A DNA stretch of 64,000 bases from Cognatilysobacter tabacisoli (lineage in GTDB: Bacteria; Pseudomonadota; Gammaproteobacteria; Xanthomonadales; Xanthomonadaceae), in NCBI RefSeq assembly GCF_003586305.1, contig NZ_QXJI01000001.1, positions 1,116,001-1,180,000 on the forward strand. Reading direction: 5' to 3'. Numbering within the stretch: the first letter of the stretch is position 1; each line of letters opens with the position of its first letter. The translations under genes and the position numbers were made by a program. A model generated the notes under the pieces. It saw nothing but the letters and a program-made list of their open reading frames with translations. It did no database searches and was not told where the DNA came from. Positions 20,934 through 31,679 of the stretch are shown here, in pieces.

Positions 20934-22456
20934 ATCTTGCGCTCGGCATCGGCGCGCGCCGGTGCGCCGTGTTCCGGATTGGCGAGCCGGCGCAGCCACG
21001 GCATCAGGTCGCTCGGCAGCAGGCCGCGTTCGCCGCCGTCGAGCGCGGCGTGATCGCCGGCCGACGAATGCAGCAGCGCGCCGGCGCACGCCGCATCGAA
21101 CGCGCCGAGCCCCTGCGCGCGCAGCGCGGCGATCACGCCGCACAGCACGTCGCCCATGCCCCCGACCGCCATGCCCGGATTGCCCGCGCCGATCACGCAC
21201 GCCGCGCGCCCCGGCGCGGCGACGATCGTGCCGGCGCCTTTCAGCACGACGACGGCATCGAACCGTTCGCACAGCGCGTGCGCAGCGGCATAGCGATCCG
21301 CCTGCACCTCGCCGGCAGACGACCCGAGCAGCCGCGCGGCTTCGCCGGGGTGTGGAGTCAGCACGCAGTCGCGCGGCAGCGATGCGGCCAGCTCGGCAAG
21401 CAGATTCAGCGCGTCCGCATCGAGCACCAGCGGGCGCGCCGACGCGAGAACGCGCGCGAACAGCGCCTGCGCCCACTCGCCGCGGCCGAGGCCCGGGCCG
21501 ACGGCGACCACGCCGGCGCGCGCGAGCAGTTCGTCGATGGCCGCCATCGGGTCGCCGGCGTCGAGCGCGTGCACCATCGCCTCGGGCAAACGCGCGAGCA
21601 GGCCGCCGACATGCGCCGTGCGCGTGCCGACATCGACCAGCCCGGCGCCGCTGCGCAGCGCGGCCTGCGCACACAGCGCGATCGCGCCGGCGCCACCGTG
21701 GTCGCCGCCTACGCACAGCACGCGGCCGTTGGCGCCCTTGTGCGAGTCGCGTCGACGCGGCGACAGCCAGCGCGCGAGGTCGGGCTCGCGGATGCGCTCG
21801 ACGGCCTCGTCGTGCTGCGCGAGCCACGCCTCGCAGCCCAGCGTGGCCGCCGAACGCTCGCCGACGTGGTCGAGCGCCGCACCGGTGACGAGCCCGCGCT
21901 TGGGCGCGATGAACTCGATCGTGCGCATCGCACGCACCGCCGCGCCCGGCACGTGGCCGCGCTCGGCATCGACGCCGCTGGGCACATCCAGCGCGAACAC
22001 CGGCGCGCCGCTGGCGTTGATCGCGTCGATCAGCGCGCGCGTGGCGTCGTCAGGCGCACGCGCCAGGCCGATGCCGAACAGCGCGTCGACCACCAGGTCG
22101 GCACGCGCGAACGCGGCCGGCTGCGCCGTCTCGACCCGGCCGCCGGCCGCCTCGAAGGCTGCGCACGCGCGCTTGGCCAGCGGGCTGCGCGGCGCGTGGT
22201 CGGGCAGGCGCAGCACGCGCACTTCGCGGCCGGCCTCGCGCGCGCGCATGGCGAACACGTAGCCGTCGCCGCCGTTGTTGCCCGGCCCGCACACCACGAC
22301 GATGCGCAGCGCCTGCGGCCAGTGGCGCAGCGACTCCTGCCACGCAGCCTGCCCGGCGCGGCGCATCAGTTCGAACCCGTCTCCGAGCGCGTCGGCGGCC
22401 CGCGCTTCGATCGCGCGCAGCGCGGCGGTGTCCAGCAGGGCGGCATCGGCATGCAT
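20930..22456 (-). CDS. nnr: bifunctional NAD(P)HX epimerase / dehydratase
   Basis: Repairs hydrated, damaged NADH and NADPH. A 508-residue fusion: NnrE epimerase at about 1-215 (V-C-G-P-G-N-N-G-G-D-G-Y-V, residues 54-66) and NnrD ADP-dependent dehydratase at about 225-500 (K-G-A-N-G-R-V-L-C-V-G-G, V-G-P-G-L-G, L-T-P-H-P-G-E-A-A-R-L and G-N-P-G-M-A-V-G-G-M-G-D-V-L). It heads the nnr-tsaE-amiC-mutL run and is divergent from queG with only 24 bp between start codons, the same arrangement as E. coli yjeF/yjeS. Confidence 0.95.
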   Translation of the reverse strand: MHADAALLDTAALRAIEARAADALGDGFELMRRAGQAAWQESLRHWPQALRIVVVCGPGNNGGDGYVFAMRAREAGREVRVLRLPDHAPRSPLAKRACAAFEAAGGRVETAQPAAFARADLVVDALFGIGLARAPDDATRALIDAINASGAPVFALDVPSGVDAERGHVPGAAVRAMRTIEFIAPKRGLVTGAALDHVGERSAATLGCEAWLAQHDEAVERIREPDLARWLSPRRRDSHKGANGRVLCVGGDHGGAGAIALCAQAALRSGAGLVDVGTRTAHVGGLLARLPEAMVHALDAGDPMAAIDELLARAGVVAVGPGLGRGEWAQALFARVLASARPLVLDADALNLLAELAASLPRDCVLTPHPGEAARLLGSSAGEVQADRYAAAHALCERFDAVVVLKGAGTIVAAPGRAACVIGAGNPGMAVGGMGDVLCGVIAALRAQGLGAFDAACAGALLHSSAGDHAALDGGERGLLPSDLMPWLRRLANPEHGAPARADAERKI

Positions 22457-22480
22457 GGCGCGATTCTATACTTGGCCCCG

Positions 22481-23581
22481 ATGCGCGCTTCCCTCCCACC
22501 GACCGACGCTGGCGACGCCGGACGACCCGACGCGCCGGACTATGCGGCGCTGGCCGGCCTCGTCCGCGCGCTGGCGCACGAGTACGGATTCCAGCGCTGC
22601 GGCATCACCGGCATCGAGCTCGGCGACGACGAGGCGTACCTGCGCGACTGGCTCGCGCAGGGGTTGTACGGGTCGATGGACTGGATGGCGCGGCACGGCC
22701 AGATGCGCTCGCGCCCGCGCGAGCTGGTGCCGGGCACGCTGCGGGTGATCTCCGTGGGGCTGGACTACGGCCGCCGCGACGACGAGGAAGCGTGGCAGAC
22801 GCTGGCCGACGGCGAGCGCGCCTACGTCGCGCGCTACGCGCTCGGCCGCGACTACCACAAGCTGATGCGCCAGCGCCTGCAGCGCCTGGCCGACCGGCTC
22901 GCCGAGGAGGTCGGTCCGTTCGGCCACCGCGTGTTCGTCGATTCGGCGCCGGTGCTCGAGCGCGCGCTCGCGCGCAATGCCGGGCTCGGCTGGATCGGCA
23001 AGCACACGTGCCTGATCGACCGGGACGGCGGCTCGTGGTTCTTCCTCGGCGAGATCTACGTCGACCTGCCGCTGCCGGTCGATGCGCCGGCCACCGCCCA
23101 CTGCGGCACCTGCGTGCGCTGCATCGACATCTGCCCGACGCAGGCGATCGTCGCGCCGCACCGGCTCGATGCGCGGCGCTGCATCTCGTACCTGACGATC
23201 GAGCACGAAGGCGCGATCGACGAGGCGCTGCGCCCGCTGATCGGCAACCGGATCTTCGGCTGCGACGATTGCCAGCTCGTGTGCCCGTGGAACAAGTTCG
23301 CCAAACGCACCGATGAACCGGACTTCCGCGTGCGCAACGACCTCGACCGCGCGACGCTGCTCGACCTGTTCGCGTGGGACGAGGACGAGTTCCTGCGCCG
23401 CACCGAAGGCACCGCGATCCGCCGCAGCGGCCATGAGCGCTGGCTGCGCAACCTGGCCGTCGCGCTCGGCAACGCGCCGACCTCGCCGGCCGTCGTCGAC
23501 GCGCTGCGCGCGCGCCGCGACGGCGTGAGCGAGATGGTCCGCGAACACATCGACTGGGCGCTCCAGCGCCACGGCGCGTAG
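22481..23581 (+). CDS. queG: epoxyqueuosine reductase
   Basis: Last step of queuosine synthesis: a cobalamin-dependent reduction of epoxyqueuosine in tRNA. 366 residues, the family length. The N-terminal domain has F-Q-R-C-G-I-T-G and S-M-D-W-M-A-R-H. Then come V-D-S-A-P-V-L-E-R and G-W-I-G-K-H-T (cobalamin and substrate contacts) and two [4Fe-4S] sites, C-G-T-C-V-R-C-I-D-I-C-P and C-D-D-C-Q-L-V-C-P-W-N. The C-terminus is HEAT-like (L-R-N-L-A-V-A-L-G-N). Expression must be driven from the tight divergent region shared with nnr. Confidence 0.95.
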   Translation: MRASLPPTDAGDAGRPDAPDYAALAGLVRALAHEYGFQRCGITGIELGDDEAYLRDWLAQGLYGSMDWMARHGQMRSRPRELVPGTLRVISVGLDYGRRDDEEAWQTLADGERAYVARYALGRDYHKLMRQRLQRLADRLAEEVGPFGHRVFVDSAPVLERALARNAGLGWIGKHTCLIDRDGGSWFFLGEIYVDLPLPVDAPATAHCGTCVRCIDICPTQAIVAPHRLDARRCISYLTIEHEGAIDEALRPLIGNRIFGCDDCQLVCPWNKFAKRTDEPDFRVRNDLDRATLLDLFAWDEDEFLRRTEGTAIRRSGHERWLRNLAVALGNAPTSPAVVDALRARRDGVSEMVREHIDWALQRHGA

Positions 23582-23595
23582 GTAGCGCGTTCGCC

Positions 23596-25104
23596 TCAGC
23601 GCAGCTGCTGGATCAGCGCGCGCGTCACCGGGTCATCGGCCTCGGCCTCGCCGGCCAGCGCCGGCAGCAGCCGGTTCGCGACCTGCTTGCCCAGTTCGAC
23701 GCCGAACTGGTCGAACGCGTTGATGCCCCACACCACCGACTGCAGGTAGACGCTGTGCTCGTACATCGACAGCAGCGCGCCGAAGCTGTGCGGCGTCAGC
23801 GCATCGAGCAGGATCGTCGTGCTCGGGCGGCCGCCGGCGTACGCCCGGTGCGGGTCGTCGCTGGCCTGGCCGTTGGCGAACGCCTCGGTCTGCGCGAGCA
23901 GGTTCGCGTGCAGCGCGCGGTGGTTGTCGGCAAACGGCGCGTCGCTGCGGACCACGCCGATGAAGTCGGCCGGCACGATCGAGGTGCCCTGGTGCAGCGC
24001 CTGGAAGAAGCTGTGCTGCGTGTCCGTGCCCGCCCCGCCCCACCACACCGGCACGGTGTCGACCGCCACCGGCGAGCCGTCGGCGCGCACCGACTTGCCG
24101 AGGCTTTCCATCACCAGCTGCTGCAGGTAGTTCGACAGCAGCTTGAGCCGCTCGTCGTAGGCGAGCACCGCGTGCGTGGTCAGGCCCAGCGCGTTGCGGT
24201 TCCACACCGCCGTCAGTGCGTGCCACGCCGCGAGGTTGCGCTCGATCGGCGTGTGCAGCACGTGCGCGTCCATGTCGGCGGCGCCGGCGAGCATCTGCTC
24301 GAAGCCGTCCATGCCGATGGCGAGCGCGATCGGCAGGCCGACGGCCGACCACAGCGAGTAGCGCCCGCCGACCCAGTCCCACATCGGCAGGATGCGCTCG
24401 GGCGGGATGTCGAATGCCGTCGCCGCGCGTTCGACGTTGGCCGAGACGGCGAACAGCCGCTCGGTGCCGCCCAGCCAGTCGCGCAGGATCGCGCCGTTGA
24501 GCAGCGTCTCCTGGGTGCCGAACGTCTTGGAGATCAGCAGCGCGGCCGAACGCGACGGATCGAGGCGCGCCAGCACGCGCTGCGCGGCGTGGCCGTCGAC
24601 GTTGGACAGGAAGTGCACGCGGACGCGGTCGTGACCCGCTGCAGCGAGGGCGTCGACCGCCAGCCTCGGACCGAGGTCCGAGCCGCCGATGCCGACGCTG
24701 ACCACGTCGGTGACGTCGGTCGCGGCGAGCGTGTCGACCAGCGCGCGCATCCGACCGCGCGCTTCGAGCGCCTGGGCGTGCGCGTCGCGCGCTACCGGCG
24801 CGTCGGAATGGCTGCCGCGCAGCGCGGTGTGCAGGACCGAGCGGTCCTCGGTGTGGTTGATGCGCTCGCCGTCGAACAGCGCGCGCAGCCGGCCGCGCGC
24901 GTCGACCGCCTCGGCCGCGTCGAACAGCGCCTGCAGCGCCTCGCGGTCGTAGTACTGTCGGGCGAAGTTGGCGTAGACCGGACCGACGCGCAGCGCCAGG
25001 TCGTGGGCGCGGGCGGGATCGGCCGCGATCAGCCTCGGCAGCGGCGTGCGCAGCACGCGCCCGGCCTGGGCACGGAGGTGGCTCAGGCGGGTGTCGGCGT
25101 CCAT
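23596..25104 (-). CDS. pgi: glucose-6-phosphate isomerase
   Basis: Interconverts glucose-6-phosphate and fructose-6-phosphate. A 502-residue cytosolic protein with signature [10 protein letters not shown] (about 142-151), S-K-T-F-x-T-Q-E-T (about 197-205), the catalytic region [18 protein letters not shown]-x-H-Q-G, and the C-terminal lysine motif V-E-L-G-K-Q. It is somewhat shorter than the E. coli enzyme (about 550). It lies 13 bp downstream of panD, so it is likely the last gene of the pcnB-folK-pan transcript. Confidence 0.95.
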   Translation of the reverse strand: MDADTRLSHLRAQAGRVLRTPLPRLIAADPARAHDLALRVGPVYANFARQYYDREALQALFDAAEAVDARGRLRALFDGERINHTEDRSVLHTALRGSHSDAPVARDAHAQALEARGRMRALVDTLAATDVTDVVSVGIGGSDLGPRLAVDALAAAGHDRVRVHFLSNVDGHAAQRVLARLDPSRSAALLISKTFGTQETLLNGAILRDWLGGTERLFAVSANVERAATAFDIPPERILPMWDWVGGRYSLWSAVGLPIALAIGMDGFEQMLAGAADMDAHVLHTPIERNLAAWHALTAVWNRNALGLTTHAVLAYDERLKLLSNYLQQLVMESLGKSVRADGSPVAVDTVPVWWGGAGTDTQHSFFQALHQGTSIVPADFIGVVRSDAPFADNHRALHANLLAQTEAFANGQASDDPHRAYAGGRPSTTILLDALTPHSFGALLSMYEHSVYLQSVVWGINAFDQFGVELGKQVANRLLPALAGEAEADDPVTRALIQQLR

Positions 25105-25117
25105 GGGGCTCCGGGCG

Positions 25118-25498
25118 TCAGGCGGCCTGGGCCGGCATCGAGCGGTTGGTGTGGGTCAGCGCGTTGTCGCGGTCGACGTACACGAGCGTCGGCTTGTACT
25201 TGGCCGCCTCGGCCTCGTCGCAGACGCCGTACGCGCAGATGATCACCAGGTCGCCCGGCTGGGCGCAGTGCGCGGCCGCACCGTTGACCGAGATCACGCC
25301 GCTGCCCTCTTCGCCGCGGATGGCGTAGGTGACGAAACGGTGGCCGTTGTTGACGTTGTAGATGTGGATCTGCTCGTACTCGCGGATGCCCGAGATGTCG
25401 AGCAGGCGGCCGTCGATCGCGCACGAGCCTTCGTAGTGCAGCTCGGCGTGGGTGACCGTGGCGCGGTGGATCTTGGCCTTCAGGACATTCAGGTGCAT
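25118..25498 (-). CDS. panD: aspartate 1-decarboxylase
   Basis: Makes beta-alanine from aspartate for pantothenate synthesis. A 126-residue proenzyme that cleaves itself in Y-E-G-S-C-A-I-D between G24 and S25, giving the pyruvoyl cofactor on S25. Other conserved parts are K9 (K-A-K-I-H-R-A), [12 protein letters not shown] and [10 protein letters not shown]. Start is ATG. It sits 97 bp after panC and 13 bp before pgi. Confidence 0.96.
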   Translation of the reverse strand: MHLNVLKAKIHRATVTHAELHYEGSCAIDGRLLDISGIREYEQIHIYNVNNGHRFVTYAIRGEEGSGVISVNGAAAHCAQPGDLVIICAYGVCDEAEAAKYKPTLVYVDRDNALTHTNRSMPAQAA

Positions 25499-25595
25499 GG
25501 CGGTGGCTCCGTCCGCGACGTGCGGGCGTGAAGCCGAAAGTTTAGCAACGGATGGCGCAATGCAACATGCCGGTGCGCCCCCGCCCGCGCAACGT

Positions 25596-26444
25596 TCAGG
25601 TTTCGAATTCGAGGTTGTCGATCAGCCGCGTCCGCCCCAGGCGGGCAGCCACCAGGGCCACCCGCGGCCCGCGCTCGTCGCCCCCCGCCGGGATCAGGTC
25701 GGTCCGCCGAACCGCGGCGTAATCGACGTCGAAGCCGGCCGCGGTCAGCCGCTGCACCGCCTGCGCCTCGACGGCCTCGGATGGCGCCCCGCCCTGCACG
25801 CCCTCGCGCATCGCCTGCAGCGTGGCGTGGATCTCCGCCGCGCGCGGGCGCTCGTCCGGCGACAGGTACTGGTTGCGCGAGCTCATTGCCAGGCCGTCGG
25901 CTTCGCGGATCGTCGGCGCGGCAACGAGTTCGATGCCGAACGCCAGGTCGCGCTCGAGGTAGCGGATCACCGCGAGCTGCTGGTAGTCCTTGCGCCCGAA
26001 CACCGCCACGTGCGGCCGCACCTGGTTGAACAGCCGCGCGACCACGGTCGCGACGCCGTCGAAATGGCCGGGGCGATGCGCGCCCTCCAGCACGTCGGTC
26101 ACGCCCGGCACGCGCACCTGCACCGCGCCGGCGGCGCCGTACGGATACATGGTTTCGACCGACGGCAGCCACAGCAGGTCGCAGCCGGCGGCCGCGAGCC
26201 CGTCGGCGTCCGCCTCGGGCGTGCGCGGGTAGCGCGCGAAGTCCTCGTTCGGGCCGAACTGGGTCGGGTTGACGAACACGCTGGCGACGACGCGGTCGGC
26301 CTGCTCGCGCGCCAGCCGCACCAGCGAGTGGTGGCCGGCGTGCAGGTTGCCCATCGTCGGCACGAAGCCGACGCGCAGGCCGGCGCGCGTCCAGCCGGCG
26401 ACGCGGTCGCGCAGCGTGTCGAGGTCGCGGACGGTGTCGATCAT
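25596..26444 (-). CDS. panC: pantothenate synthetase
   Basis: ATP-dependent joining of pantoate and beta-alanine. A 282-residue nucleotidyltransferase with the HIGH-like [10 protein letters not shown] motif (about 29-38), [13 protein letters not shown] (about 57-69), and the K-S-like loop M-S-S-R-N-Q-Y-L. It is in the panB-panC-panD order, 61 bp after panB, so all three steps from ketoisovalerate branch to pantothenate are in one transcript apart from PanE/KPR. Confidence 0.96.
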   Translation of the reverse strand: MIDTVRDLDTLRDRVAGWTRAGLRVGFVPTMGNLHAGHHSLVRLAREQADRVVASVFVNPTQFGPNEDFARYPRTPEADADGLAAAGCDLLWLPSVETMYPYGAAGAVQVRVPGVTDVLEGAHRPGHFDGVATVVARLFNQVRPHVAVFGRKDYQQLAVIRYLERDLAFGIELVAAPTIREADGLAMSSRNQYLSPDERPRAAEIHATLQAMREGVQGGAPSEAVEAQAVQRLTAAGFDVDYAAVRRTDLIPAGGDERGPRVALVAARLGRTRLIDNLEFET

Positions 26445-26505
26445 GTCGGTCTCGTTGTCGGATCGCGCGATGCGGGGCGCGCGGGGACCGCGCGGCAGGC
26501 GCCGG

Positions 26506-27342
<837 letters not shown>

Positions 27343-27346
27343 GCGG

Positions 27347-27841
27347 CTAGCCTAGCGCCTCGATGTCGGCAGGCGCCATCGCGGCGAGCGCGTCGCGCGC
27401 CGGGCCGACGCCGGGAATGACGACATCGGCGGCGATCTCCACCAGCGGCACCAGCGCGAACGCGCGCTCGTGCAGCCGCGGGTGCGGAACGTGCAGCCCG
27501 GGCTCGTCGATGACCCGATCGCCATACAGCAGCAGGTCGAGGTCGAGCGTGCGCGGGCCCCAGCGGTCGCTGCCGTCGGCCAGGCGCGTGCGCCCGGCGT
27601 CGCGTTCGATCGCCAGCAGCGCCTCCAGCAGCGCGCGCGGCGACAGCGCGGTGTCGAGCCGGGCGACGGCGTTGATGAAGTCGGGCTGGTCGGTCACGCC
27701 CCACGCGGGCGTGCGGTACAGACGCGAGGTGGCAACCAGCGCGCTGTCCGGCAGCGCGCCCAGCGCGTCGAACGCGCGGGCCATCGCCGCGGCGACGTCG
27801 CCGACGTTGCCGCCCAGGCCGATGTAGCTGGACGTCAGCAC
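27347..27841 (-). CDS. folK: 6-hydroxymethyl-7,8-dihydropterin pyrophosphokinase
   Basis: Transfers pyrophosphate from ATP to hydroxymethyldihydropterin in folate synthesis. 164 residues from the GTG at 27841, chosen because [11 protein letters not shown], the conserved first strand, follows at once. The signature [14 protein letters not shown] is at about 92-105 and H-P-R-L-H-E-R-A-F is near 119. An upstream ATG would extend the protein into the pcnB gene and adds no conserved residues. Folate feeds the neighbouring PanB reaction. Confidence 0.93.
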   Translation of the reverse strand: MLTSSYIGLGGNVGDVAAAMARAFDALGALPDSALVATSRLYRTPAWGVTDQPDFINAVARLDTALSPRALLEALLAIERDAGRTRLADGSDRWGPRTLDLDLLLYGDRVIDEPGLHVPHPRLHERAFALVPLVEIAADVVIPGVGPARDALAAMAPADIEALG

Positions 27842-27866
27842 GCGCAGGCGGCCACGCGCGCCGGGC

Positions 27867-29210
27867 TCACTCGCCGGCGGCGACGGCCGAGCCGCTGCGT
27901 CGGCGCCGGCGGCGCTTGCGTGGCGCCGCGTCGTCGGTGTCGCCATCGCCGTGCGCCTCGGCCTCGAGCCGCGCCGACAGCGCGTCGCCGGACTCGAGCT
28001 GGGCCTCGCGCCAGAATTCGACGTCGGCGGCGTGCTCGTTCGACGCGGTCAGGCGCAGCAGCAGGAAGTCGTACGCGGCGCGGAAGCGCGGGTGAGACAG
28101 CAGCCGGAATACGCGCTTGCGCTGGCGCTGCGAGAAGCGCGACTGCAGCAGCCAGATCTCCTGCATCGGCAGCGAGAACCGGCGCGGCAGCGCGATGCGC
28201 TGCAGCTGGTGCACGGTGACCTGGTCGGCCGCGCGGCGCTGGGCTTCCGCGGTGTGCATGCCGCGCGCCTGCAGCGCCATCAGCGAGCGGCAGTAGGCCG
28301 GCCACAGCAGCAGCGCGAACAGGAACGCCGGCGACACCGGTTCGTCGTTCGCCACGCGCTGGTCGGTGCCGGCCAGGCCCGCCAGCAGCATCCGCCGCAG
28401 CGCACCGCTGCGGTTCGACGCCAGCGCAGCCGCGGTCTCGGGCAGCAGCGCCGACAGCAGGCCGTGGCGCTCGAGCCGTTCGAAACTGGCGACCGCGTGA
28501 CCCGACAGGAACAGCTTCAGGCACTCCTCGAACAGCCGGGCCGGCGCCGATTCGGCCAGCAGCGGGGCGAGCATCGGGATCGGCGCGGCGGTTGCGGCTT
28601 CGATCTCGAAGTCGAGCTTGGCCGCCAGCCGCACCGCGCGCAGCATGCGCACGGGGTCTTCGCGGTAGCGCGTTTCCGGGTCGCCGATCAGGCGCATCAG
28701 CCGGTTCTGCACGTCCTCGAAGCCACCGACGTAGTCGCGGATCGAGAAGTCCTCGATCGCGTAGTACAGCGCGTTGGCGGTGAAGTCGCGGCGGACCGCG
28801 TCGTCCTCGATCGAGCCGAACACGTTGTCGCGCAGCACGCGCCCGCCCTCGTGGGTCTCGCGGTCGCCGCTGCCGTCGTCGATGTTGGCGCGGAACGTGG
28901 CGACCTCGATGATCTCGCGGCCGAAAACGACATGCGCCAGGCGGAAGCGGCGCCCGATCAGCCGGCAGTTGCGGAACAGCGCGCGGACCTGCTCGGGCGT
29001 GGCGTCGGTGGCGACGTCGAAGTCCTTCGGGTGGCCGCCGACCAGCGCGTCGCGCACGGCGCCGCCGACGAGGAACGCGCCGAAGCCGCCTTCGCGCAGG
29101 CGATAGAGCACGCGCAGGGCGTTCGGGCTGATGTCCTTGCGCGAGACGGAGTGCTGGTCCCGGGGGATGACCCGGAGCGAGGTGGTTACGTTGGGGTCTT
29201 GGGGGGTCAT
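27867..29210 (-). CDS. pcnB: poly(A) polymerase I
   Basis: Adds poly(A) tails to RNA 3' ends and so marks them for decay. A 447-residue class II nucleotidyltransferase: L-V-G-G-A-V-R-D (residues 47-54), catalytic D-F-D (D63 and D65), R-R-D-F-T-A-N-A-L-Y-Y, and R-E-D-P-V-R-M-L-R-A-V-R. The C-terminus ends in a basic patch (R-K-R-R-R-R-R-R) typical of RNA-binding tails. It is the first gene of the pcnB-folK-pan-pgi run and is divergent from tRNA-Glu. Confidence 0.95.
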   Translation of the reverse strand: MTPQDPNVTTSLRVIPRDQHSVSRKDISPNALRVLYRLREGGFGAFLVGGAVRDALVGGHPKDFDVATDATPEQVRALFRNCRLIGRRFRLAHVVFGREIIEVATFRANIDDGSGDRETHEGGRVLRDNVFGSIEDDAVRRDFTANALYYAIEDFSIRDYVGGFEDVQNRLMRLIGDPETRYREDPVRMLRAVRLAAKLDFEIEAATAAPIPMLAPLLAESAPARLFEECLKLFLSGHAVASFERLERHGLLSALLPETAAALASNRSGALRRMLLAGLAGTDQRVANDEPVSPAFLFALLLWPAYCRSLMALQARGMHTAEAQRRAADQVTVHQLQRIALPRRFSLPMQEIWLLQSRFSQRQRKRVFRLLSHPRFRAAYDFLLLRLTASNEHAADVEFWREAQLESGDALSARLEAEAHGDGDTDDAAPRKRRRRRRSGSAVAAGE

Positions 29211-29255
29211 CGGGCGGGCGTGGCCGCGGACTCGAAAAAAGGTGGGAATGGACCG

Positions 29256-29284
29256 TTGCCGGCCGAAAACACGCAGCATATACT
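29256..29284 (+). promoter_or_regulatory. sigma-70 promoter of tRNA-Glu
   Basis: TTGCCG at 29256-29261 and TATACT at 29279-29284 are separated by 17 bases, close to the sigma-70 consensus. Transcription would start near 29291, about 50 bases before the mature tRNA. Confidence 0.7.
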
Positions 29285-29339
29285 AGCGGGCCACGCCGGG
29301 TTGAGGGCCCGGCTGGGGGACAGAAGTCCGCACCACCCT

Positions 29340-29415
29340 GCTCCCTTCGTCTAGAGGCCTAGGACGTGGCCCTCTCAAGGCTAAAACACGAGTTCGAATC
29401 TCGTAGGGAGCGCCA
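29340..29415 (+). tRNA. tRNA-Glu (anticodon CTC)
   Basis: A 76-base cloverleaf. The acceptor stem is GCTCCCT/AGGGAGC, the anticodon loop CTCTCAA places CTC at the anticodon, the T arm is ACGAG-TTCGAAT-CTCGT, and CCA is encoded. The D arm reads TCGTCTAGAGGCCTAGGAC as in other bacterial glutamate tRNAs. The anticodon stem has one G-T wobble pair. Confidence 0.93.
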
Positions 29416-29422
29416 AACACCC

Positions 29423-29457
29423 GAAGCCCGCGCAGCGATGCGCGGGCTTCGTCTTTT
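29423..29457 (+). terminator. intrinsic terminator of tRNA-Glu
   Basis: A 12-bp perfect stem (GAAGCCCGCGCA with TGCGCGGGCTTC) with a GCGA tetraloop, followed by GTCTTTT. It is a strong rho-independent terminator eight bases after the tRNA. Confidence 0.9.
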
Positions 29458-29547
29458 GCGGCTCCGCAGCGCGCGCCCGGGCGTTTGGGCGCCCCGCGCC
29501 GACTCGCTACACTGGCGCCCCCCAGATCGACCGGACCGGATTCCGCC

Positions 29548-29871
29548 ATGCCCTTCGTCGTCACCGAGAACTGCATCAAGTGCAAGTACACCGACTGCGT
29601 CGAGGTGTGCCCGGTCGACTGCTTCCACGAAGGCCCGAACTTCCTGGTGATCGATCCGGACGAGTGCATCGACTGCACGCTGTGCGAGCCGGAGTGCCCG
29701 GTCAACGCGATCTACCCGGAAGACGACGTGCCCGCCGGTCAGGAAGTGTTCGTCCAGCTCAACGCCGAGCTGTCCAAGGCCTGGCCGGTGATAACGACGC
29801 GCAAGGACGGGCTGCCCGACGCCAAGGAGTGGGAAGGCAAGCCCGGCAAGCTGGACCTGCTCGAGCGCTGA
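29548..29871 (+). CDS. fdxA: 7Fe ferredoxin FdxA
   Basis: A 107-residue electron carrier. It has the [3Fe-4S]/[4Fe-4S] cysteine pattern [17 protein letters not shown] (residues 9-25) and [12 protein letters not shown] (about 40-51). The long C-terminal tail with W-P-V-I and E-G-K-P-G-K is typical of FdxA from proteobacteria. It is preceded by a terminator and followed by another, so it is a one-gene unit. Redox partner unknown. Confidence 0.95.
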   Translation: MPFVVTENCIKCKYTDCVEVCPVDCFHEGPNFLVIDPDECIDCTLCEPECPVNAIYPEDDVPAGQEVFVQLNAELSKAWPVITTRKDGLPDAKEWEGKPGKLDLLER

Positions 29872-29910
29872 GCGCACTGCAGCGCGCGCCCCTTCCTCCC
29901 ACCAACGAAA

Positions 29911-29932
29911 ACGGGCGCCGCGAGGCGCCCGT
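29911..29932. terminator. bidirectional terminator, fdxA / BamC-like gene
   Basis: ACGGGCGCC and GGCGCCCGT pair perfectly around a GCGA loop, with A residues on the left and T residues on the right. It can stop transcription from both convergent genes. Confidence 0.8.
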
Positions 29933-29973
29933 TTCGCATCCGGCCCGGACCGGGCCGTCGATGGCGCGACGGA

Positions 29974-30498
29974 TTACTTGACGATCGCCGCCTTCAGCGC
30001 GTCGATCAGCTTGCGCGGGGCCTCGCCACCGGCCGGCACGCCGCGCGGATCGACCGCCGACACGTAGGAGCCGCCCTCGATCGCCGACACGCGCACGAGG
30101 AAGTTGCTGCCCTCGTACGCCACGTCGAACACGCCCAGCAGCTGCGCCTGGGTCGCGACGGTCACGCCCGGCGTGGCCGCCAGGGCCGTGCCGACCTGCG
30201 CGAACACCGCGTCGCGCTCGCCCGGCGCATTGAAGCCCACGGCCATTTCGGCGGCGGCCTGCGGCGTCGCGCCGCCCTGTCGCTGCGACGCCAGCGCGCC
30301 GCCGTCGGCGGCCTGCGCCGCGGCGATGTCGAGCTCCGGCGGCACCTCGAGCGGGCGCTGGTCGGCGCTCGGGCCGTACAGCTTGTCGCCCTTGCGGAAC
30401 CAGCCGCAGCCGCTGGTGGCGGCGACGCCGGCGACCAGCAGGCCGATCAGCGCGGCGCGCGGAAGCGTGGAGCGGAAGGTGGAAGCGGAAACGCGCAT
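29974..30498 (-). CDS. BamC-like lipoprotein
   Basis: A 174-residue exported protein. The N-terminus has a hydrophobic stretch ending in T-S-G-C (C31), a near-lipobox, followed by G-W-F-R-K-G-D-K-L-Y. The mature start with L-E-V-P-P-E-L-D resembles the N-terminal unstructured part of BamC (NlpB), an accessory lipoprotein of the outer membrane protein assembly machine. The globular domain (about 85-170) looks like one BamC helix-grip domain rather than two. It is 13 bp after dapA on the same strand, the same dapA-bamC order as in E. coli. Confidence 0.8.
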   Translation of the reverse strand: MRVSASTFRSTLPRAALIGLLVAGVAATSGCGWFRKGDKLYGPSADQRPLEVPPELDIAAAQAADGGALASQRQGGATPQAAAEMAVGFNAPGERDAVFAQVGTALAATPGVTVATQAQLLGVFDVAYEGSNFLVRVSAIEGGSYVSAVDPRGVPAGGEAPRKLIDALKAAIVK

Positions 30499-30511
30499 GC
30501 AGTGCTCCAGG

Positions 30512-31417
30512 TCAGGCCGCGGCAGCAGCGCCGCAGGCTTTTTCGAGTGCGTCGATCGCCGCGGCGATCGCCGGGACGGAAGACTGGTAGGCCGGCGACA
30601 GCGGCAGGAGTGGCAGTCGCAGCCCGTGCCCGAGGCCCTGGCGCGCCAGCAGCGCCTTGACCGGGATCGGGTTGGGCTCGCAGCCGAGGAATTCGTAGAT
30701 GCCGACCATGCGCGCATCCCACGCGGTCGCTTCGCTGCCCTGGCCGGCGCGCGCGAGGTCGCACAGCCGGCGGAACGCGCCGGGCAGCACGTTCGACGCG
30801 ACCGAGATCACGCCGTCGGCGCCGGCGAGCATCGCGCGGCATGCGGTCGGGTCGTCGCCGCTGAGCACGCTGAAGCCGCTGCCCTTGAACGCCAGCAGCG
30901 CGGACATGCGCTCGGGTTCGCTGCGCGCTTCCTTGATGCCGACGATGCGCTCGTGCGTGTGCAGTTCGGCGACGGTCTCCGGCAGCAGGTCGCCGCCGGT
31001 CCGGCCGGGCACGTTGTAGAGCACGACCGGCAGCGCGCCGTCGTCGGCGATCGCGCGGTAGTGGGCAACCAGCCCGGCCTGGGTCGGGCGGACGTACGGC
31101 GGCGTGACGACCAGCGCGGCGTCGGCGCCGAGCAGGCGCGCACGGCGGGTGGCCTCGATGGTCTTGGCGGTGTTCGACTGGCCTGTGCCGGCGAGCACCG
31201 GCACGCGGCCGGCGACGAACTCCACCGCGCTGCGCAGCAGCGTGTCGTACTCGGCGTCGTACAGCGCGGCGGCCTCGCCGGTCGACCCAGCGACCACGAG
31301 CCCCTGCGTGCCGCCTTCCAGCTGCAGCGCGAGCAGTCGGCGCCAGGCGTCGAGGTCGATTTCGCCGGACGCGTCGAACGGCGTCGCCAGCGCGGTGATG
31401 CTGCCGGAAAGTCGCAA
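30512..31417 (-). CDS. dapA: 4-hydroxy-tetrahydrodipicolinate synthase
   Basis: Condenses pyruvate with aspartate semialdehyde, first step of the lysine/diaminopimelate branch. 301 residues from a TTG at 31417; AAGG lies 8 bases upstream and [12 protein letters not shown], the conserved first strand, follows directly. Active-site parts visible are G-S-T-G-E-A (T-T in E. coli is S-T here), V-L-Y-N-V-P-G-R-T (catalytic Tyr) and G-I-K-E-A, holding the Schiff-base lysine. It runs into the BamC-like gene. Confidence 0.94.
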   Translation of the reverse strand: MRLSGSITALATPFDASGEIDLDAWRRLLALQLEGGTQGLVVAGSTGEAAALYDAEYDTLLRSAVEFVAGRVPVLAGTGQSNTAKTIEATRRARLLGADAALVVTPPYVRPTQAGLVAHYRAIADDGALPVVLYNVPGRTGGDLLPETVAELHTHERIVGIKEARSEPERMSALLAFKGSGFSVLSGDDPTACRAMLAGADGVISVASNVLPGAFRRLCDLARAGQGSEATAWDARMVGIYEFLGCEPNPIPVKALLARQGLGHGLRLPLLPLSPAYQSSVPAIAAAIDALEKACGAAAAA

Positions 31418-31679
31418 GTGGATGACCCTTGGAAGCGGAGGTGGCCGCCGACGCCGCGCGCGTCGACGCGGGCGGCACAGCACCCGGGCGCAGGCCCGGC
31501 GGGCGTGTGGCGGAAAGCGGGCGAACGGTGCGGCGTGAAGCGGTGGAACTCCGCGCCGATGTTACTTGCGGGCCGAAAGCACGGGCAAGTATGCTCGCTG
31601 CAATGCCGCAGCCCGCGTGCTGTGGTCGTTCAGTAACTGGGCGCCGGCTCGCCGCCGCCCACCTCCTGCAGGCGCCGCC

